The notes under the pieces were generated by a model. The model had not been told where the DNA came from, did no database searches, and saw only the letters and a list, made by a program, of their open reading frames with translations. A stretch of 64,000 nucleotides of DNA from Nymphaea colorata (Eukaryota; Streptophyta; Magnoliopsida; Nymphaeales; Nymphaeaceae), in the NCBI RefSeq assembly GCF_008831285.2, contig NC_045138.2:9641205-9705204 (forward strand). The letters run 5' to 3'. Positions 48,735-61,547 of the stretch are shown one piece after another; position 1 is the stretch's first letter, and each line of letters begins with the position of its first letter. Position numbers and translations under genes: made by a program.

Positions 48735-51278
48735 CAGGGGTGGAGGGAGGGGGGGCCCGCCCAGGCCATGGCCCAAGTGAGCACAACGAAAAAAAAATTT
48801 ATATTAAGAAAATGAAATTTTTGTAGTTTGGCCCAACCCGCAGATCTTCTTGGCCCGACCCGCTTTCACACATGACACTCTCTCTCGCTCGCTCCCTCTT
48901 TCACTGGCCCGCCCGATGGCCCCGACCCTCTTTCCCTTTCGCCCCTTTCTCTCCTGCTTACTCCCTCTCTGCTGCCCTACCCTCCCCTCTCTCTCTCTCG
49001 CTTGCTCCCCTCCTCTCTGGCCCACAACCACTGGCCCACAAGGCCACAACCACTGATAGCACAGGGCCCTCTCTATCGCGGGCTCCCTTCCTCCCTGTCC
49101 CTGCCCTGGCCCACAGACCACAACCACAGCAAGCAGTAGCAGCAGGTCGCCACTCGCCAGGTCCCTCTCTCTCGCTGGCTCCCTCCCTTTCTCCCTGCCC
49201 TGGCCCACAAATTGATGAAGGTGATAGATTTTCAGTTTCTTTTTTCTCCTTAATTTGTTTTTCTCTTTCTAAATAGATTAATCAAATGCAAGATTCCCTG
49301 GCGTTCTATTAGGAACTTCTTTTCCTTTTTGGGTAGTGGTAAATGAATACGTAGAGAGCAAAAAAATTGGGTGAAAAAAATCACCATTTTGTAAGCAAAG
49401 ATGTTGTGGTTTCATTTCAATTGGGCTCCATTTCACGATCCCAAGCATACCATGTTATAAGAATTTAAACATTAAAATTACTACTTGATTTCAAGCTTGG
49501 GTGTTCGAAATTGAGGGCTTAGTCTATGAAATACTGCAAACATAGTGACGCTCGCGTTACAAATTTAATGGAAATCTTGCTTAAAGAACGACCAATGTTT
49601 CCTGCTTTTCTTTTTCTAGAAATCAGTACTGTAGTCTGTAGTTATGGAAATCTTGCTTAAAGAACGACCAATGTTTCCTGCTCTTCTTTTTCTAGAAATC
49701 AGTACTGTAGTCTGTAGCCCTGTTGGTTTTTGCTTAACCTGTTTAGGTTGAGACTAAATAAAACTTGCTTTGGTTACTTAGCAACATAAAGTTTCGAGTT
49801 CATGAAATTGGGATCCTGTAGTGATTCTTGCTCTTATTTTTTGGAGTTGATGAAAATAGTCTCGCTGCAAAGTTCTTAGTTTGTAAGTATTCCAATTCAT
49901 CCCATGATCATACTTGCCAACAGTTGCTCCAATATGCTTTTATTAGATTTTGGAAATAAATACATATGTTTGCATATTTAAGATGGAATGTGATGATGGA
50001 GCAAACTTGTTATGTCTTAAGAAATATTTATCCCCTGATAACCTGATCTGCTCTTTTCGACATAATTTGTTGAGAGCATTTCATGACAGTTGTTTTTAAT
50101 ATCAAATGGCAAAAACTTACATTCCATCACAGTTGTTCTTATGGGCTCAATTTTTTTTTTAATTTCTGAACACTTAATGTTTACAAGTGGAGAATTGTTC
50201 TACAGCTTTTGGTTGAATCATATTTGTTGCAGCAGGTCTGCGTGTGTGTGTGGTTCATTAATTCTTGATTTGATCATTTAAACATCTTCTATGAGAAAAG
50301 TGCAGTCAACAATTGTCTCATGCTAGAGTATGATGTTAATGGTATAAGACATTGAAATTGATGTGAAGAGTTCAAATCAAAAGAAGCCATTGATTAGTAA
50401 CTGAGTAAGATGGGGAAAAAAAGTAAGAGGTAGGCTTACACTGATGATTAGGTACACATCTAGTGATGTATTTGTATCTTGGGATACTTTGTTGCTTTTT
50501 GGAAAGTTAGTGCATCTACTTTGTCTGGAAAGACAAGCAATGCAAAGACACACACTATTGGGTTTGTATATATCTAAAATGTTTAAATCTTATTGTTTAT
50601 TTTAAATTTCAGGTTTTCATGCTCGCTTATTAAGAAGATGATGAAAAATATTCAAGATTATTTAAAAAAGAAAACAAGTTATTGATCAAGAGGGAGAAAA
50701 CCAAAAGGAAAGAAACCAAGGAGGAGAAAACCAAGAGGGAGAAAACTAAAATGTTGGTTGTTCTAGTCTGAAAGCTCTTGATCTTGTTCTTTTTTACTCA
50801 GATTCTCCACCTTTTAAGTATTCAAAAATTAAAACTGCAGAAAGCATCGTGCGTGATTCAGGGTTGCGACTTGCGATGTCCTACGTAGAAAGAATACAAA
50901 ACTTGTTGTTTTAGGTAAGTAACATGTTTTGGTTTTAAAGTTTATAGATGTATTTGTTTGTTATATTTTGATTGTTATATTCATATCTCTACCTTATGTT
51001 CACTGCTCACACTTACGTCACTGTAATAGAAATAGAGCACCTTATTTGTTGAGGACAGATCGTGCTTTGTGCTAATGACACAAGCAATTATTAAATGTAT
51101 CGTAGGACAGGTCACGCTTCACGTTCATGACGTGGGCAGGTTGTATATGACATATGTTCACTTCTACTATACTGTCGTTTGCAAATATGATCTAAAGTGT
51201 GTGACTATATATATATATATATTATTATAGTTCGTTGGGTTTGGCCCGCCCCTGAAAAAAATCCTGGCTCCGCCCCTG
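48735..51278. mobile_element. hAT-family DNA transposon, 2,544 bp, non-autonomous
   Basis: The left end CAGGGGTGGAGGGAGG and the inverted right end CAGGGGCGGAGCCAGG form terminal inverted repeats of the common plant hAT type. Perfect 8-bp target duplications CCGCCAGC flank it (48727-48734 and 51279-51286). Removing the element with one duplication leaves the LINE ORF1 codon register continuous, which fixes the borders. No transposase is intact. A lysine-rich frame near 50,630-50,760 starting MMKNIQDYLKKK might be a relic of the transposase N-terminus. The GC-rich left 600 bp contains unrelated overlapping frames, and a 76-bp tandem duplication lies at 49,568-49,719. Confidence 0.95.
49568..49719. 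repeat. 76-bp tandem duplication inside the hAT
   Basis: Two copies starting at 49568 and 49644 (ATGGAAATCTTGCTTAAAGA), nearly identical. Confidence 0.95.
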
Positions 51279-51286
51279 CCGCCAGC

Positions 51287-51488
51287 CACATTAGTTTCCT
51301 TGGAAGATGCACTTGCGCACAGATGTTATGGCACCAAGAAAAGAAAGAAGGCAATTGAAAATTTGAGTAATGCCCTAGTTGATCTCCCCCAAGGAGAGGT
51401 TAATGACGGGAATGAAATTGGAAGGGTCCTTGAGACTGATGGTATGGTTGCAGAGACTTTGACCACTCCTACTCATGAATATATTTAG
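51287..51488 (+). pseudogene. LINE ORF1, 3' part after the hAT
   Basis: Continues the codon register of ORF1 from 48734. It encodes a basic stretch (GTKKRKKAIE) and an acidic end, and stops with TAG at 51486-51488. The last 14 bases overlap the ORF2 start, a compact layout seen in L1-type elements. Confidence 0.8.
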
Positions 51489-54400
51489 TTGGAATATCAA
51501 ACGGCTTGCGAAGAGGCCTGCGCAACAATAATTGAATCTTATTTTCAATAAGTGTAACCCTTCCATTGGGTTTGTTCTTGACTCGATGATTTCCACTCAT
51601 AGGGTGAAAGTAATCATGGATAGATACCACAAATATAAATATGTGACTAACGCTGTCGGTCTTGATGGTGTAGTTAGAGTTCTTTGTGTGTGGAAAGAGA
51701 AGGAGATGGAAGCTTCTTATGTGGTTACCAATCACAACTGGGTTGGTGTCTCCTTTCGTATGTTAACCGGCAATAAAGTCTTTGTTGTCTTTGATGTATA
51801 TTTACCGCCAAGGTTTGGGGAATGGTTGCAGAGCCTTTATCAATTAGAGGCTCTTGTTTCTAGAGTTGATGGGCTAGTGTTGTTAATTGGCAACTTCAAT
51901 GCCATGTTGAGCAGCCGTAATAAATCGGGATCAGTTCCTTTAGCTGCTTCTTGCATTTCCTTTAGTCGATTCATCTATGCTTGCAAGCTTAAGGAGGTCG
52001 AAGACAGTAACAAGAAGTTCATGTGGTCGAATCATAAACAAAGGCAGGACTCTGTGTAGTGTAAACTAGATTGGTGTCTGGTCAACAATGAGTGGCAGAT
52101 CGCTTTTGGTGGAGAGGGCAGCTTTAAGGTTCAGACATCAGCCTTTTCATACCACAGTGTGCTTTTATATCATATCAGAGACACTATAGATGATTCTCAA
52201 GGTAAGAAGCCGTTTAGATTCTTTAGGCCTTGGTTGATGAGCAAGGAAAGCAAGGTGGTGATGCTCGATGTTTGGAGAGGCGAGGTTAGAGGGTGCCCCA
52301 TGATGCGCCTCCTGGTCAAGCTGAATAGACTGAGAAGGGCCCTTTTAGTATGGAATACTAATTCCTTTGGAAACCTTAGTAATAACATTGCCAACCTTCA
52401 AAACAGGTTGGAGGGTTGCAGGGAGTGTGTGGAACAAGGTATTGAAGGAGCAATTGATGAAGAGCACAGCGTGAGGAAGCAGTTACCTCAGGCCCTCCTC
52501 ATGGAAGAGGTAATGTGGAAGCAAAGATATCGTATTCGTTGGCTTGCGGAGGGTGATAAAAACACACCCTTTTTTCATCCGATGGCTAAATCTAGGCAAG
52601 CTAAATGAAAGATTACTAGCCTAGAATGTGAGGGCACATAATATGTTCAAAGTGGGAAGATTCTTGAAGTGTGCACTGACTATTTTCGAAACGTTCTAGC
52701 TACTGATGTAGGGCAAGGTAGATTATTTGAGGACATTGATCGCATACCTAAGGTCACAAATGATGACAATGAACAACTTTTAAAGCCTATCTTGGAGGAG
52801 GAGGTGACTGCAGCTATGTGGAGTTTAGACAAGGATAGTGCCGCTGGTCCGGATGGTTTCCCTAATTATTTTATCAGGAGTATTGGGCGATGGTGAACAT
52901 TGATGTGGTGAAGGTTGTGTAAGACTTCTTCACGTCTGGGAGAATTGTGAGGAGTGTCAATGAGATCACAATTTGCCTCATTTCAGAAAGAGAATTCTAA
53001 GAAAGTTGAGGATTTCAGACCCATCTCCTTGTGCAACTCTATTTATAAAATCATTACGAAGGTCATTGTTAATAGGACGAAGGACATCCTTGGTTGTATT
53101 ATTAATGTTAACCAAGCAACCTTTTTGAAAGATAGACACATCCATGATAACATTTTGTGGGTGAATGAGACCATCAATGTTTAAAGTTGGACTTGATGAA
53201 AGCTTATGATAGAGTTTCGTGGGCCTTCTTAGCTACCAGTATGAAGTTTTTGGGGTTCCATGCCAAATGGATTGATACTATCTTGAGGTGTATCACCTCC
53301 GTGTCGTATACAGTTCTGGTAAATGGCAGGATGGGTGAGAAATTTGACGGGAGGCGCGGACTGTGACAAGGTGATCCTTTATGCCCCTATCTTTTCCCGA
53401 TTGTTATGGAGATGTTCAATAGACGTCTTACCAAGGAAACAATTAGTAAAAACATCTTTGTTCCTAAAATTCAGCATGTGAGGCCGAATGGTTGTGCTAT
53501 GTTGTTTGCTGACAATGTGATTATGTTGGTCAAGGCCACCAAGCGAATTATCAACACTATTGATGTTATTTTGAAGGACTTTGAATATTTTGCAGGTATT
53601 AAGGTGAACAAGCAAAAGTCAGAGATTTTTGTTAGAACCATGGTGGATTGTCACATGTTGAAAATTCATAGAATCCTACAATGGCCTAATGGGGATCTTT
53701 CTTCATAGTACCTAGGGCTCCCCTTGTTTTTGGGAAACCTTACTGAAGATCTGTGCTTACCACTTCTCACTAACGTGGAAAAGAGGTTGGCTGGATGGAA
53801 GGCTCGGATTTTGTCCTATGTGGGGCGGTTATGTCTCATCCGTTATGTGCTGATGACATTGCCCTACTACTAGATGATGGCGTTTCAATTGCCAAATGTT
53901 GTGTTAAAGAAAATAAAGCAAGCTTGTATCAAATTTATGTGGAATGAGGGAGAGGGTACACGTCACATGCATCTTGTTAAATGGGATAGACTGCGCATGC
54001 TGGTTGAGGAAGGAGGAGTTGGTATTAGAAGATTAGAAGAAGTGAATAGAGCGTTACTTGCTAGCAGATGTTGTCGGCTTTCGACCTACATTTATAAGGA
54101 TAAGTATTTGAGCCACCATAGTCCTTGGACCTTAAAAAAAGCTCCTAACTAAAGCTGGGGCTAGAAAGGACTGCGTTGGGGTTGGAGTTGGATCCAGGAC
54201 AAAGTGGAGTGGAAGATTGGTAATGGGGAACGGACCAGATTTTGGATTGATCGTTGGTTGGGGCAAGTGCTCTTAAATAGAGTTGATGCAAATGGGTATT
54301 CATTGCCTTGTAGGGAGTTTAAGATCAGTATTCGAGAGGTTACTTGTGGGAGGCAGAATAGTCAGTCTTTTGCCATTGCTAGGAGTCTTGGAGTGTCCAT

Positions 54401-55480
54401 TGATAACATTAGGCTTATGGAGACTAAGGAGAAGCTAGTTTGGAGTGAGGATGGTAAGGTGGTTTTCAAAGCTGGTGAGATAATCGAGAAGTGTCAAACT
54501 CAGGGTGTTAAAGAGTGGTGGCGGAAGAAGATTTGGCTAGCTACGCTAAGGCCAAGAGCTACTGGCACACCTACATTGCCTGCGCAGGTAGACTTCCCAC
54601 TTTTGATAGACTTCAGAAAGCTGGAATTCATCTTGCCAATCGTTGTCCATTGTGCCTTTGTGCGGAGGAGACTAATGGCCATGTCTTAATTAAGTGTAAA
54701 GTAGCCAAGGAAGTATGACGGTATGTTGCCGCAAAGTTTGGTTGAGTGAAGTTTCCCCAAGGTGAGATTGTTACTGAGTTCCAAAGATGGTTACAAGCTA
54801 GGATTTCAGTGAAGTGGAGACGGCGGTGCTGGAGAGTGTCCTTCTTAGTTGTTTGTTGGAGCTTGTAGTGCCTAAGAAAAAGATGCTTCCATGACAGCCT
54901 TCAATCCCAGATTGGTAGGATCAAAAGAGAGGTCTGGAGGAACTTCATAGATAGTTTTTTTTTCTGCCAATTGGCGGCCGCCTAAGGTTCTACAGAAATT
55001 GAAAATTTGGTTGGAAGCTGGGCTCTACAGTGTTGACACTATTGTCTCCAGTAGAAGTGGTATGGTTATTAACATTGTTAGAGCTCATACCAGGCATGGA
55101 CCGAGAATAGCTGGATTAAGCTATGAGGATAATGGTCAATTGGGTTGTATCGTCATTATCAAGGACCGAAGTAGAATCCATGAGGGTGAAATGGTAGCAA
55201 TGGAACACATTCTTAGATTCCATAAGGAATATGGTGGTGACTATATTATCATCTCCCCAACTAAAGAATGGGTGAGAAAAGCTACTTAGTCGTTGGAAGG
55301 GAGAAGGACGAATGTTGGCTGGGCTAGGTGTTTTAACCAAATTCAGGGGAGAATTTCAATGAAACAGGGTGATGCTATAGTTGATTTAGGCCGTGGGTGA
55401 TGCTATAGTTGATTTAGGCCGTCTGATCATGGAACATGCCCATGAGCCCAATGACTATTTTGCTTACTTCAATGTATAGA
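51475..55480 (+). pseudogene. LINE ORF2 (endonuclease, reverse transcriptase, RNase H)
   Basis: It starts at ATG 51475 with an NIFSWNIKRL-type opening and has an early TAA at 51529. The AP-endonuclease region shows LIGNFNAML (normally GDFN, so the Asp is replaced by Asn). Reverse transcriptase segments are SAAGPDGFPN, FRPISLCNSIYKIITKVI, QATFLKDRHI, LDLMKAYDRVSW, QGDPLCPYLFP and LFADNVIML, where the catalytic ADD is ADN. Later come a WIGNG-like KIGNGERTRFWIDRWLG, the zf-RVT segment (LPTFDRLQKAGI, CPLCLCAEETNGHVLIKC) and an RNase H end (QGDAIVDLGR). More than ten stops or shifts occur. A 28-bp tandem duplication at 55,369-55,423 breaks the RNase H end. Confidence 0.9.
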
Positions 55481-55520
55481 CATAGTTTGGTGGATCCATT
55501 TTGTTGCAATAAAGGAAGGG

Positions 55521-57299
55521 GGCCTAACCCCCAAGCAAGCTTTTACTTCAATGGAACCTACCCACAAGAGCCATGTGGAGTGGGTAAGAAATTGTGGGGA
55601 TGCAGAAGTATCTCTTCAAACCACGTTAAAAATGACTTTTGTTTTCTCCTCTTTATTTGACATCTTTCAACAGATGCATCGTACAGTTGTACATTCTCAA
55701 GAAATTGTCCAATTTGTTTTTCCAGTTTATCAGAATACAGCATTCAATCTGTTGTTCCAATTTTATCAGAATACAACATTGCAGAATTCTGTCACTGATT
55801 TAATCGGTGAGGCAACGTTCGTTGCTGATGCTAGGGATGCCTGTTTAGCGTCGGAGTTTCAAACTTAAATGAGAAACTATAATAACGCTTATTCATGCTA
55901 CTAAATACAAAACTTGTTCTATATATCTTAATATCTACACCAAGCAAAATGTACGACATTTTCAAAAAAGAATGTGCAAAGAGGATTGTTTAGTTTTGTA
56001 CCTTATTTTTATTTTCTCAACTCTAGCGCTGGTGTCTCCACTATGTATATATGATTTGGAAGACAAATTGCCAAAGTTTGCCAACTATTTCTCCAATTCG
56101 CCATAATGGCTATGAGCTCCCATTTTTCTTTATTGTTTCTAACCATTTCATAATTTAGCTATCTCTATTATCTTTTTTCACTTCTTTGGTGCTTTTGTTC
56201 AATTGAATTAAGGGTTCAATACGTATCTAGTATTTTCAATGCATCGTTCTTTCATAGTTACTCTTTTCCTCTTTAACCTGTGTTTGATAGCCTTGGACCT
56301 AAGATCCAAGGTCGGATTTACTAAGTAAATCTGAGGTTTTTCAAACCATAGGTTTAAGAACCGTGGATTTCAGATCCATGAGAAAGCTGAATTCCATGGA
56401 TCTGAAAACAGAGAGGGTCCAATTTCAAGTGGGGATTTCAAATCCATGAAATCCATGCATGAAGTCTTGGCGGGACTCTTCCGGTAATTGTGACAAGGGT
56501 CTCTATCACCGGCGAAACCAAAGAGCGATGAAACAAAACAAAAACAGATAAAGAGAAAAGAGGAAGGGCTTAATGAGCAAATGTGCCATACAACAACAAT
56601 GTCAGCGAGAAAAAAATGTTACAAGCAAAATCACGGGTATAAAAACAACCTCGTTTGCACTTCTATTGAAATTAATACAATTCACATAGAAATTAACAAC
56701 TCATAAAGAATTAATACAACTCACAGAGAAGGAGAAAACGTGGCGAGCAAACGCCTCAAAAATATCCCCAAAAGGGCTGATTGCAGAGAGGACTGTGGAT
56801 GGGGGGGGGTGGGGCGCTGGAAAAGAAAAAAAACTTTTTGACTAAGGTGGTTGCGGGTTACAAAGAAGAATTAAAAAAAAAAAATTCCTCGACCTCCATC
56901 GAGGGTTTTCCAAAAATAGGAAAACCCCAACCGCCATGGCTGAGGGTTTTCCAAAAAATGACCGCCATGGCTGAGGGTTTTCCAAAAAATGAAAACCTTC
57001 GGCCATGATGGGCTAGAGAGAGAGAGAGAGAGAGAGATCTTGATGAAAGTCGCCGAAAGGACCTGTTCGGTCTGCTCGCCGTCATCTCGTGGTCGACACT
57101 GGTCGCCCTTTCCTACTTGATAACTTCATAGCTTGTCACTCTCCTCCAACCACCTAAAAGCATACAGGCAGATTTTTGGATACATCGTCCTCATCTATGG
57201 AAAATTCGTTGTGTCCCACAACTGCCTCTTATCACTTGAAGGCAGAGAGAGGATGAGTGGGAGCTCGAGTGAACCCATCAAACAAAGTTTTTTAAAACC
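55521..57299. other. Intergenic DNA, no gene seen
   Basis: Open frames are short and unrecognised; the 55,551-55,868 frame may be LINE 3' flank. It contains a G run at ~56,803, a 31-bp tandem pair at 56,931-56,992 and an (AG)n tract at about 57,012-57,037. A patch near 56,290-56,470 repeats GGATTTCA/ATCCATGA words in both orientations and can fold. Confidence 0.5.
56931..56992. repeat. 31-bp tandem duplication
   Basis: Units at 56931 and 56962, CCGCCATGGCTGAGGGTTTT onward, identical by eye. A third, partial GAGGGTTTTCCAAAAA copy lies just upstream at about 56,900. Confidence 0.9.
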
Positions 57300-57889
57300 C
57301 TAAGGTGTCGTTTGGCTGCAAGAACATTACATTCGTATTTTAAGAATTGACCGTATTTTAAGAATTTACAAAAAGATTGAGACAGATTTATAAAACATTA
57401 AAAATAATGTTTTATGAATCTAGTTCAATTTTTGAAGTACATTCATGAAACACATACAAAGAATGTTTGTTGCAAAACAACATTAAGGTTGTTTCCGTAA
57501 CACCAGGTTTTGCTCCAAAATAGGTTTGGGTGGTATTTGGATCACAAGAAAATGGGGTTTCTTAAAGACCCAGTTTTGGAGATGAAAAACCCAAAACTCA
57601 GTTTTGATCAGGAGAGGACTGTTAACAAGTAGAAAGAAAAAACAACAAATAGCCATATTATGCCTCAATTCATGTCTTTGAGTGCTTTATGTGCAATCTT
57701 ATATCCCAATAAGGACTCGTGTGTGGCTTTATGCGTGTAAAACACAATACATTATACGTTTAATTAACAAACACACATACAAACCCACTAAATGATATTG
57801 AGAATGTGCACAAATCAACTTTTAGCATGACATATGTCCAATTTGTTAAGGCTGTCGGTAACGAAATTTGCATTTGAGAATATTTTTTT

Positions 57890-57924
<35 letters not shown>

Positions 57925-58135
57925 CTAAACTTTTTTTTTCAAACAAGTATTCTCAAAAACTCGTTTTTCTCATCCAAACAAAAACCAGGCTTTGAAAAGT
58001 TAAAAGCTGGTTTTTGCCTTAGTCATCCAAACAAGCAAAACCGGTTTTGAAAACTTATTAAAAGACCAGTGTTTAACAAAACCAGCTTTTGGGAAATCCA
58101 AATTTGTGCAAGCCTCATCCGAAACGCTCCCTAAG
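57300..58135. mobile_element. MITE-like element
   Basis: The left end CTAAGGTGTCGTTTGGCTGC and the inverted right end CTTAGGGAGCGTTTCGGATG resemble each other and the common plant MITE end GGGxGCGTTTGG. The interior is rich in inverted GGTTTTG / CAAAACC words (for example 57,505-57,600 against 57,985-58,090). A (TA)n tract lies at 57,895-57,921. No transposase. The target duplication is unclear. Confidence 0.55.
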
Positions 58136-60460
58136 ATTTTAGTGGTTCTAAAATCTATCCAGACATAAGATCTAAGACAATCAACGTTAAAGTACATCCC
58201 AAATTAGCGTTGCTACTGGTACCTATTTATGATTATAACACTGCCCTTTTTTATTTCATGTGGCTTCAAGCTGTTGTATTATAATACTTTCGAAGAGAGA
58301 GAAGCTGGCGGGGAAACGAGTCGCGTAGCTAGGTTGTTGAACTGGGAGAGACAGAAGGTATGCAATGCGACAGAGGCCCTCCATTGATCACTACAGAAGA
58401 GGATTTCCATATGGATTGCGTGCGAGAGCCGGGGACGGACCGGTGGTATGCTGGAACGTCAGATAACATCTGATCCTCTGATAGAAAAAGGGCTTCCACT
58501 CTATCGGCCCCACCGGCTTATGTCTTACGAAATTATTTTTTATATAATCATATCACTATGGACATTAACTAGTATGCCATAACTCGGGTGTGTAATTTTA
58601 AGCGTGATTTACGGCTTTTGTACCAAACGGGATGTTGGTTGAGCATGACATTGGAGTTCCTAACTATAGCTTATGTGTTGGGCAGGTGTAGACATGAAGA
58701 ATTTGTTTGTGATTCAGTTAAAGAGTTTAATGAAGTGGGAATGTTTGTCATTAATCCAATTTCATCTTTCTTTACTTAATTCTGATAAGGAACTTAGATC
58801 TGATTAATATTAATGGGATTTAAATTCAGGGTGCAGTTTTATAATTGAATTTCGCTTCGAATTTGATGTGTAAACGAAATCAATAAAAGATTTGTCAAAA
58901 TCATACATATATGTGACATGCGATGCCTTCAAATTCGAATGGTTGGAGTGCAATAATTGCGAGACGACATTTTACTGTTCTTTTTGTCTCGTGTGGTTGA
59001 AAGTTTAGAAGGTAATTGAACAACTGATTTGACATTTGGTTCTACCATTGTGACTTGGTGTTCAAGCAGTATCAAAAACTTGCTATAGTCGACCAAGTTC
59101 CCAATAAGGTTGACAGAAAACATGAAAAGGGCAATACTAACACTTTTTCTAGTAGCATTGTGACGGAAAGCTGACACCGAATAGGATAAAGCTGAAACGG
59201 AAGCGTCTTCCCTGTCATCCCTCACGTTTAGGGGCATTGGGCCACAGCATTAAATTAGTTTTACTCTATCCAATTTCAACAAAACGGTATTGTGAGTAGC
59301 AGAGCCCAGCAGATTTTCCATAGAAAGCATGGTTTTTCCATACAACGGTAGAAGGCATCGTTCTGTTTAGTCACTAAAAGTTTTAAAAAAAATTATGTTG
59401 TTGCAATTTTTTGGTTTTCACAAAATGTCAGTCTTTAAGGATGTCGTCCGAACACTACTTGGGCTGATTATGTGGTTTGACATGTAATGTTGTTAAGTGT
59501 CATTTAGCATGTGAAAATCGATTCGCATGATTTAAATTATTTTTCTTTTTGTTTTGTTTCCCTTTTTTATGTCCATGACATGAAATTTGATATATATTAT
59601 ATGTGTGTGTGTGTGAAAGTAAAGAATTTCCTAGTGCTAAGTTGCCTGTGGTTGGTTTAAGAGCAATTGAAGCTTTCCTCTTTAGAAAGAGCAAAAGCTT
59701 CAATCTAGTAAAATTGCATGTGCTTAGGTACACTACTTTTACATATCTTTGCAGATAGACTCAAGCTGTCTAACTAGTGGCCATGCCTTTCATTGATGAA
59801 AAACATTTTTGGGTGAGAATGGGAGACCCAATGCACAGTAGAGTGAGGAGGTTTCCACCCACCCTTTGATCTCATAAGATGTAGGGTCTGCTTTAAGTGC
59901 TTTGGAATGCTAGTACACTAAATTGATAGCCAAGATGGAAACTGCTGCCTACCAGCCCCACCCCAAACTACACCAACCCCAAGACATTTGATAAAATGAA
60001 TTCTGTTTCTGAAATACTTTTGCACAACACATATTAACAAACCACACATAGTTCTAAAGAAATGCTATGTAATTTTAAATGTTATTTTCAGATCCAAAAA
60101 TTAAATTCTGGATAAAACAGAACGATAATGTTTTTGAATTATTTGACTTAAGAAAACAAGCTTCTTCTTAAGAAACAACTTCATGAGAATAAATATTGCT
60201 CATATTCGTTCGTTTATGTACAGGATATAAGAACTTAATATTATGGAGCATTCATGATGACTACAACCCAAATGAACTTTATCTAAAAGGCAAATGAACT
60301 TTGGAAAACATAGAAACCAATATGGTATAGTTTCCTATTTTGGCTGTTGCCAATATCGGCTCCTATCGGTCGATGCATATCGTATCGCCTTCTGTCCTAT
60401 CATTAAATGCAGGTGGTTACCGAATTAATTTTATTTTTAAAAATAATTTTAAGCATTTCA
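58136..60460. other. Intergenic DNA, no gene seen
   Basis: No recognisable reading frame on either strand; the longest (102 codons, minus, 58,929-59,237) has no known features. It contains a short (TG)n tract near 59,601. Confidence 0.55.
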
Positions 60461-60500
60461 ATTAGTATAAATATAAGGCCACATGAGTGAGTACGAGACT
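60461..60500 (+). promoter_or_regulatory. TATA box upstream of the 61.5-kb gene
   Basis: TATAAATA at 60466-60473 on the plus strand, in front of a pyrimidine-rich leader. Transcription would start near 60,500. Support is the motif and its position only. Confidence 0.4.
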
Positions 60501-60769
60501 ACACGAATCGACCCAGAGTCCAATATTTTCCGGTGATGAAGACCTGGTTTTGACAACTTTCGTCGGCATGTTACTCAGGTCACTCGGCCGTACTCATCGT
60601 CGGTCAGTAAGCGGCAAAGAACTCGCGGACTAACTGCATTCTGACATTTGAATTAGAAAAAAGTGGGATACGTAAGCGGACGTGGGTATGACCGTCGTCC
60701 CTCCCGCCCCTTGGCCTCCTGCATTTCGTATCCGTTTTCTTTTTCCCTCCGCTTCTTCTTCTTCTTCCT

Positions 60770-61510
60770 CTTCTCCGCTTTCTTTCACCAACTGCAATTC
60801 GTGTCTCGACTCTCAAGGTGCCGCCTATTCCTGTAGTCCAGCCTCCGCCTGGTTTGACTGTCTCGTCCTTTTCCTCATTTTCTTTCTCTCCTTCCTGCTT
60901 TTTTTTTTTGCACGCGCACGCTCACACGCACATAGAGAAGGCCTATATTGGCAGTTTATGCTTTGGGCCAAATCAAACTTTTGGGTTGTTTCTGTTTCCT
61001 CAAGCCCTTTTTCTTGGTCGTGTCGTTTCGAGGGTCTTCATGGTGTGGTCTGTTTCTGTAGAGAAGAAGTCTATTGACAGTGTAAGTTTCTGGAATAATG
61101 TACCAAATGTAAGGTTCATCTTCTTTTCTGGTTGTTTCCGTTTGCTCAATCTTTCTGCCTGGTAGTGCTTTCGAGAGTCTTCATGCTGTGGTCTGTTGTT
61201 CCCTCCACTTCGTCTGCTTATTCTCCTCCTTTTTTTTTTTCACCAACTGCAATGCAGTGATCGTGTCTTAAGGGGTCGCTTACTCATGTAATGCAGCCTC
61301 CACATCGTCTTCGACACTTCTTTTCCCGGATTTCCTTTTCTCATTATTTTTCTTCCTACTTTTTTTTTTTAATTATTTTCTTTTCCACGCGCACACTCAC
61401 ACGCACAGGGATAATGCTTCTATTTCAGTTTAAGTTTTGGGCCAAACCAAATGCAAGATTCATATTCCTTTTTGGTTGTTTCGGTCTCCTCAGATCTTTC
61501 TTCCTGGACA
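60770..61510 (+). repeat. Internally repeated pyrimidine-rich leader
   Basis: Three related segments. Segment 1 is about 60,782-61,078 and segment 3 about 61,235-61,506. Both run CACCAACTGCAAT, GCAGCCTCC-like, TTTCTTCCT-TTTTTTTT, CACGCGCAC(G/A)CTCACACGCACA, TTTTGGGCCAAA, GGTTGTTTC and CCTCA. Segment 2 (about 61,127-61,203) repeats only the GGTTGTTTC to GTCTTCATG-TGTGGTCTGTT part. The segments lie between the TATA box and the first exon, in what would be 5' UTR or 5' intron. Confidence 0.8.
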
Positions 61511-61547
61511 GTTGACGTTGTTCGCTATTGTTTAAGCAAATAACAAG

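Larger units (their letters stand above)
46900..55520 (+). mobile_element. LINE (L1-type non-LTR retrotransposon), decayed, split by a hAT
   Basis: Two-ORF plant LINE. ORF1 (about 47.1-48.73 kb and 51.29-51.49 kb) has a DUF4283-like domain and a zinc-knuckle relic. ORF2 (51475 to about 55480) has endonuclease, reverse transcriptase, zf-RVT and RNase H regions. ORF1 and ORF2 overlap by 14 bp. Many stops and frameshifts make it inactive. An AATAAA at about 55,507 may be its polyadenylation signal. I found neither a poly-A tail nor target duplications, so the outer ends are estimates. Confidence 0.88.

Noticed and set aside
48804-49276. 134-codon frames on both strands rich in Ser, Pro, Arg and Glu
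   Set aside because: They are low-complexity translations of CT/GA-rich sequence at the left end of the hAT, with no domain.
60682-61077. 131-codon plus-strand frame starting MGMTVVPPAPW
   Set aside because: It is low-complexity Ser/Phe-rich translation of a pyrimidine-rich leader that is itself repeated downstream; more likely 5' UTR than protein.
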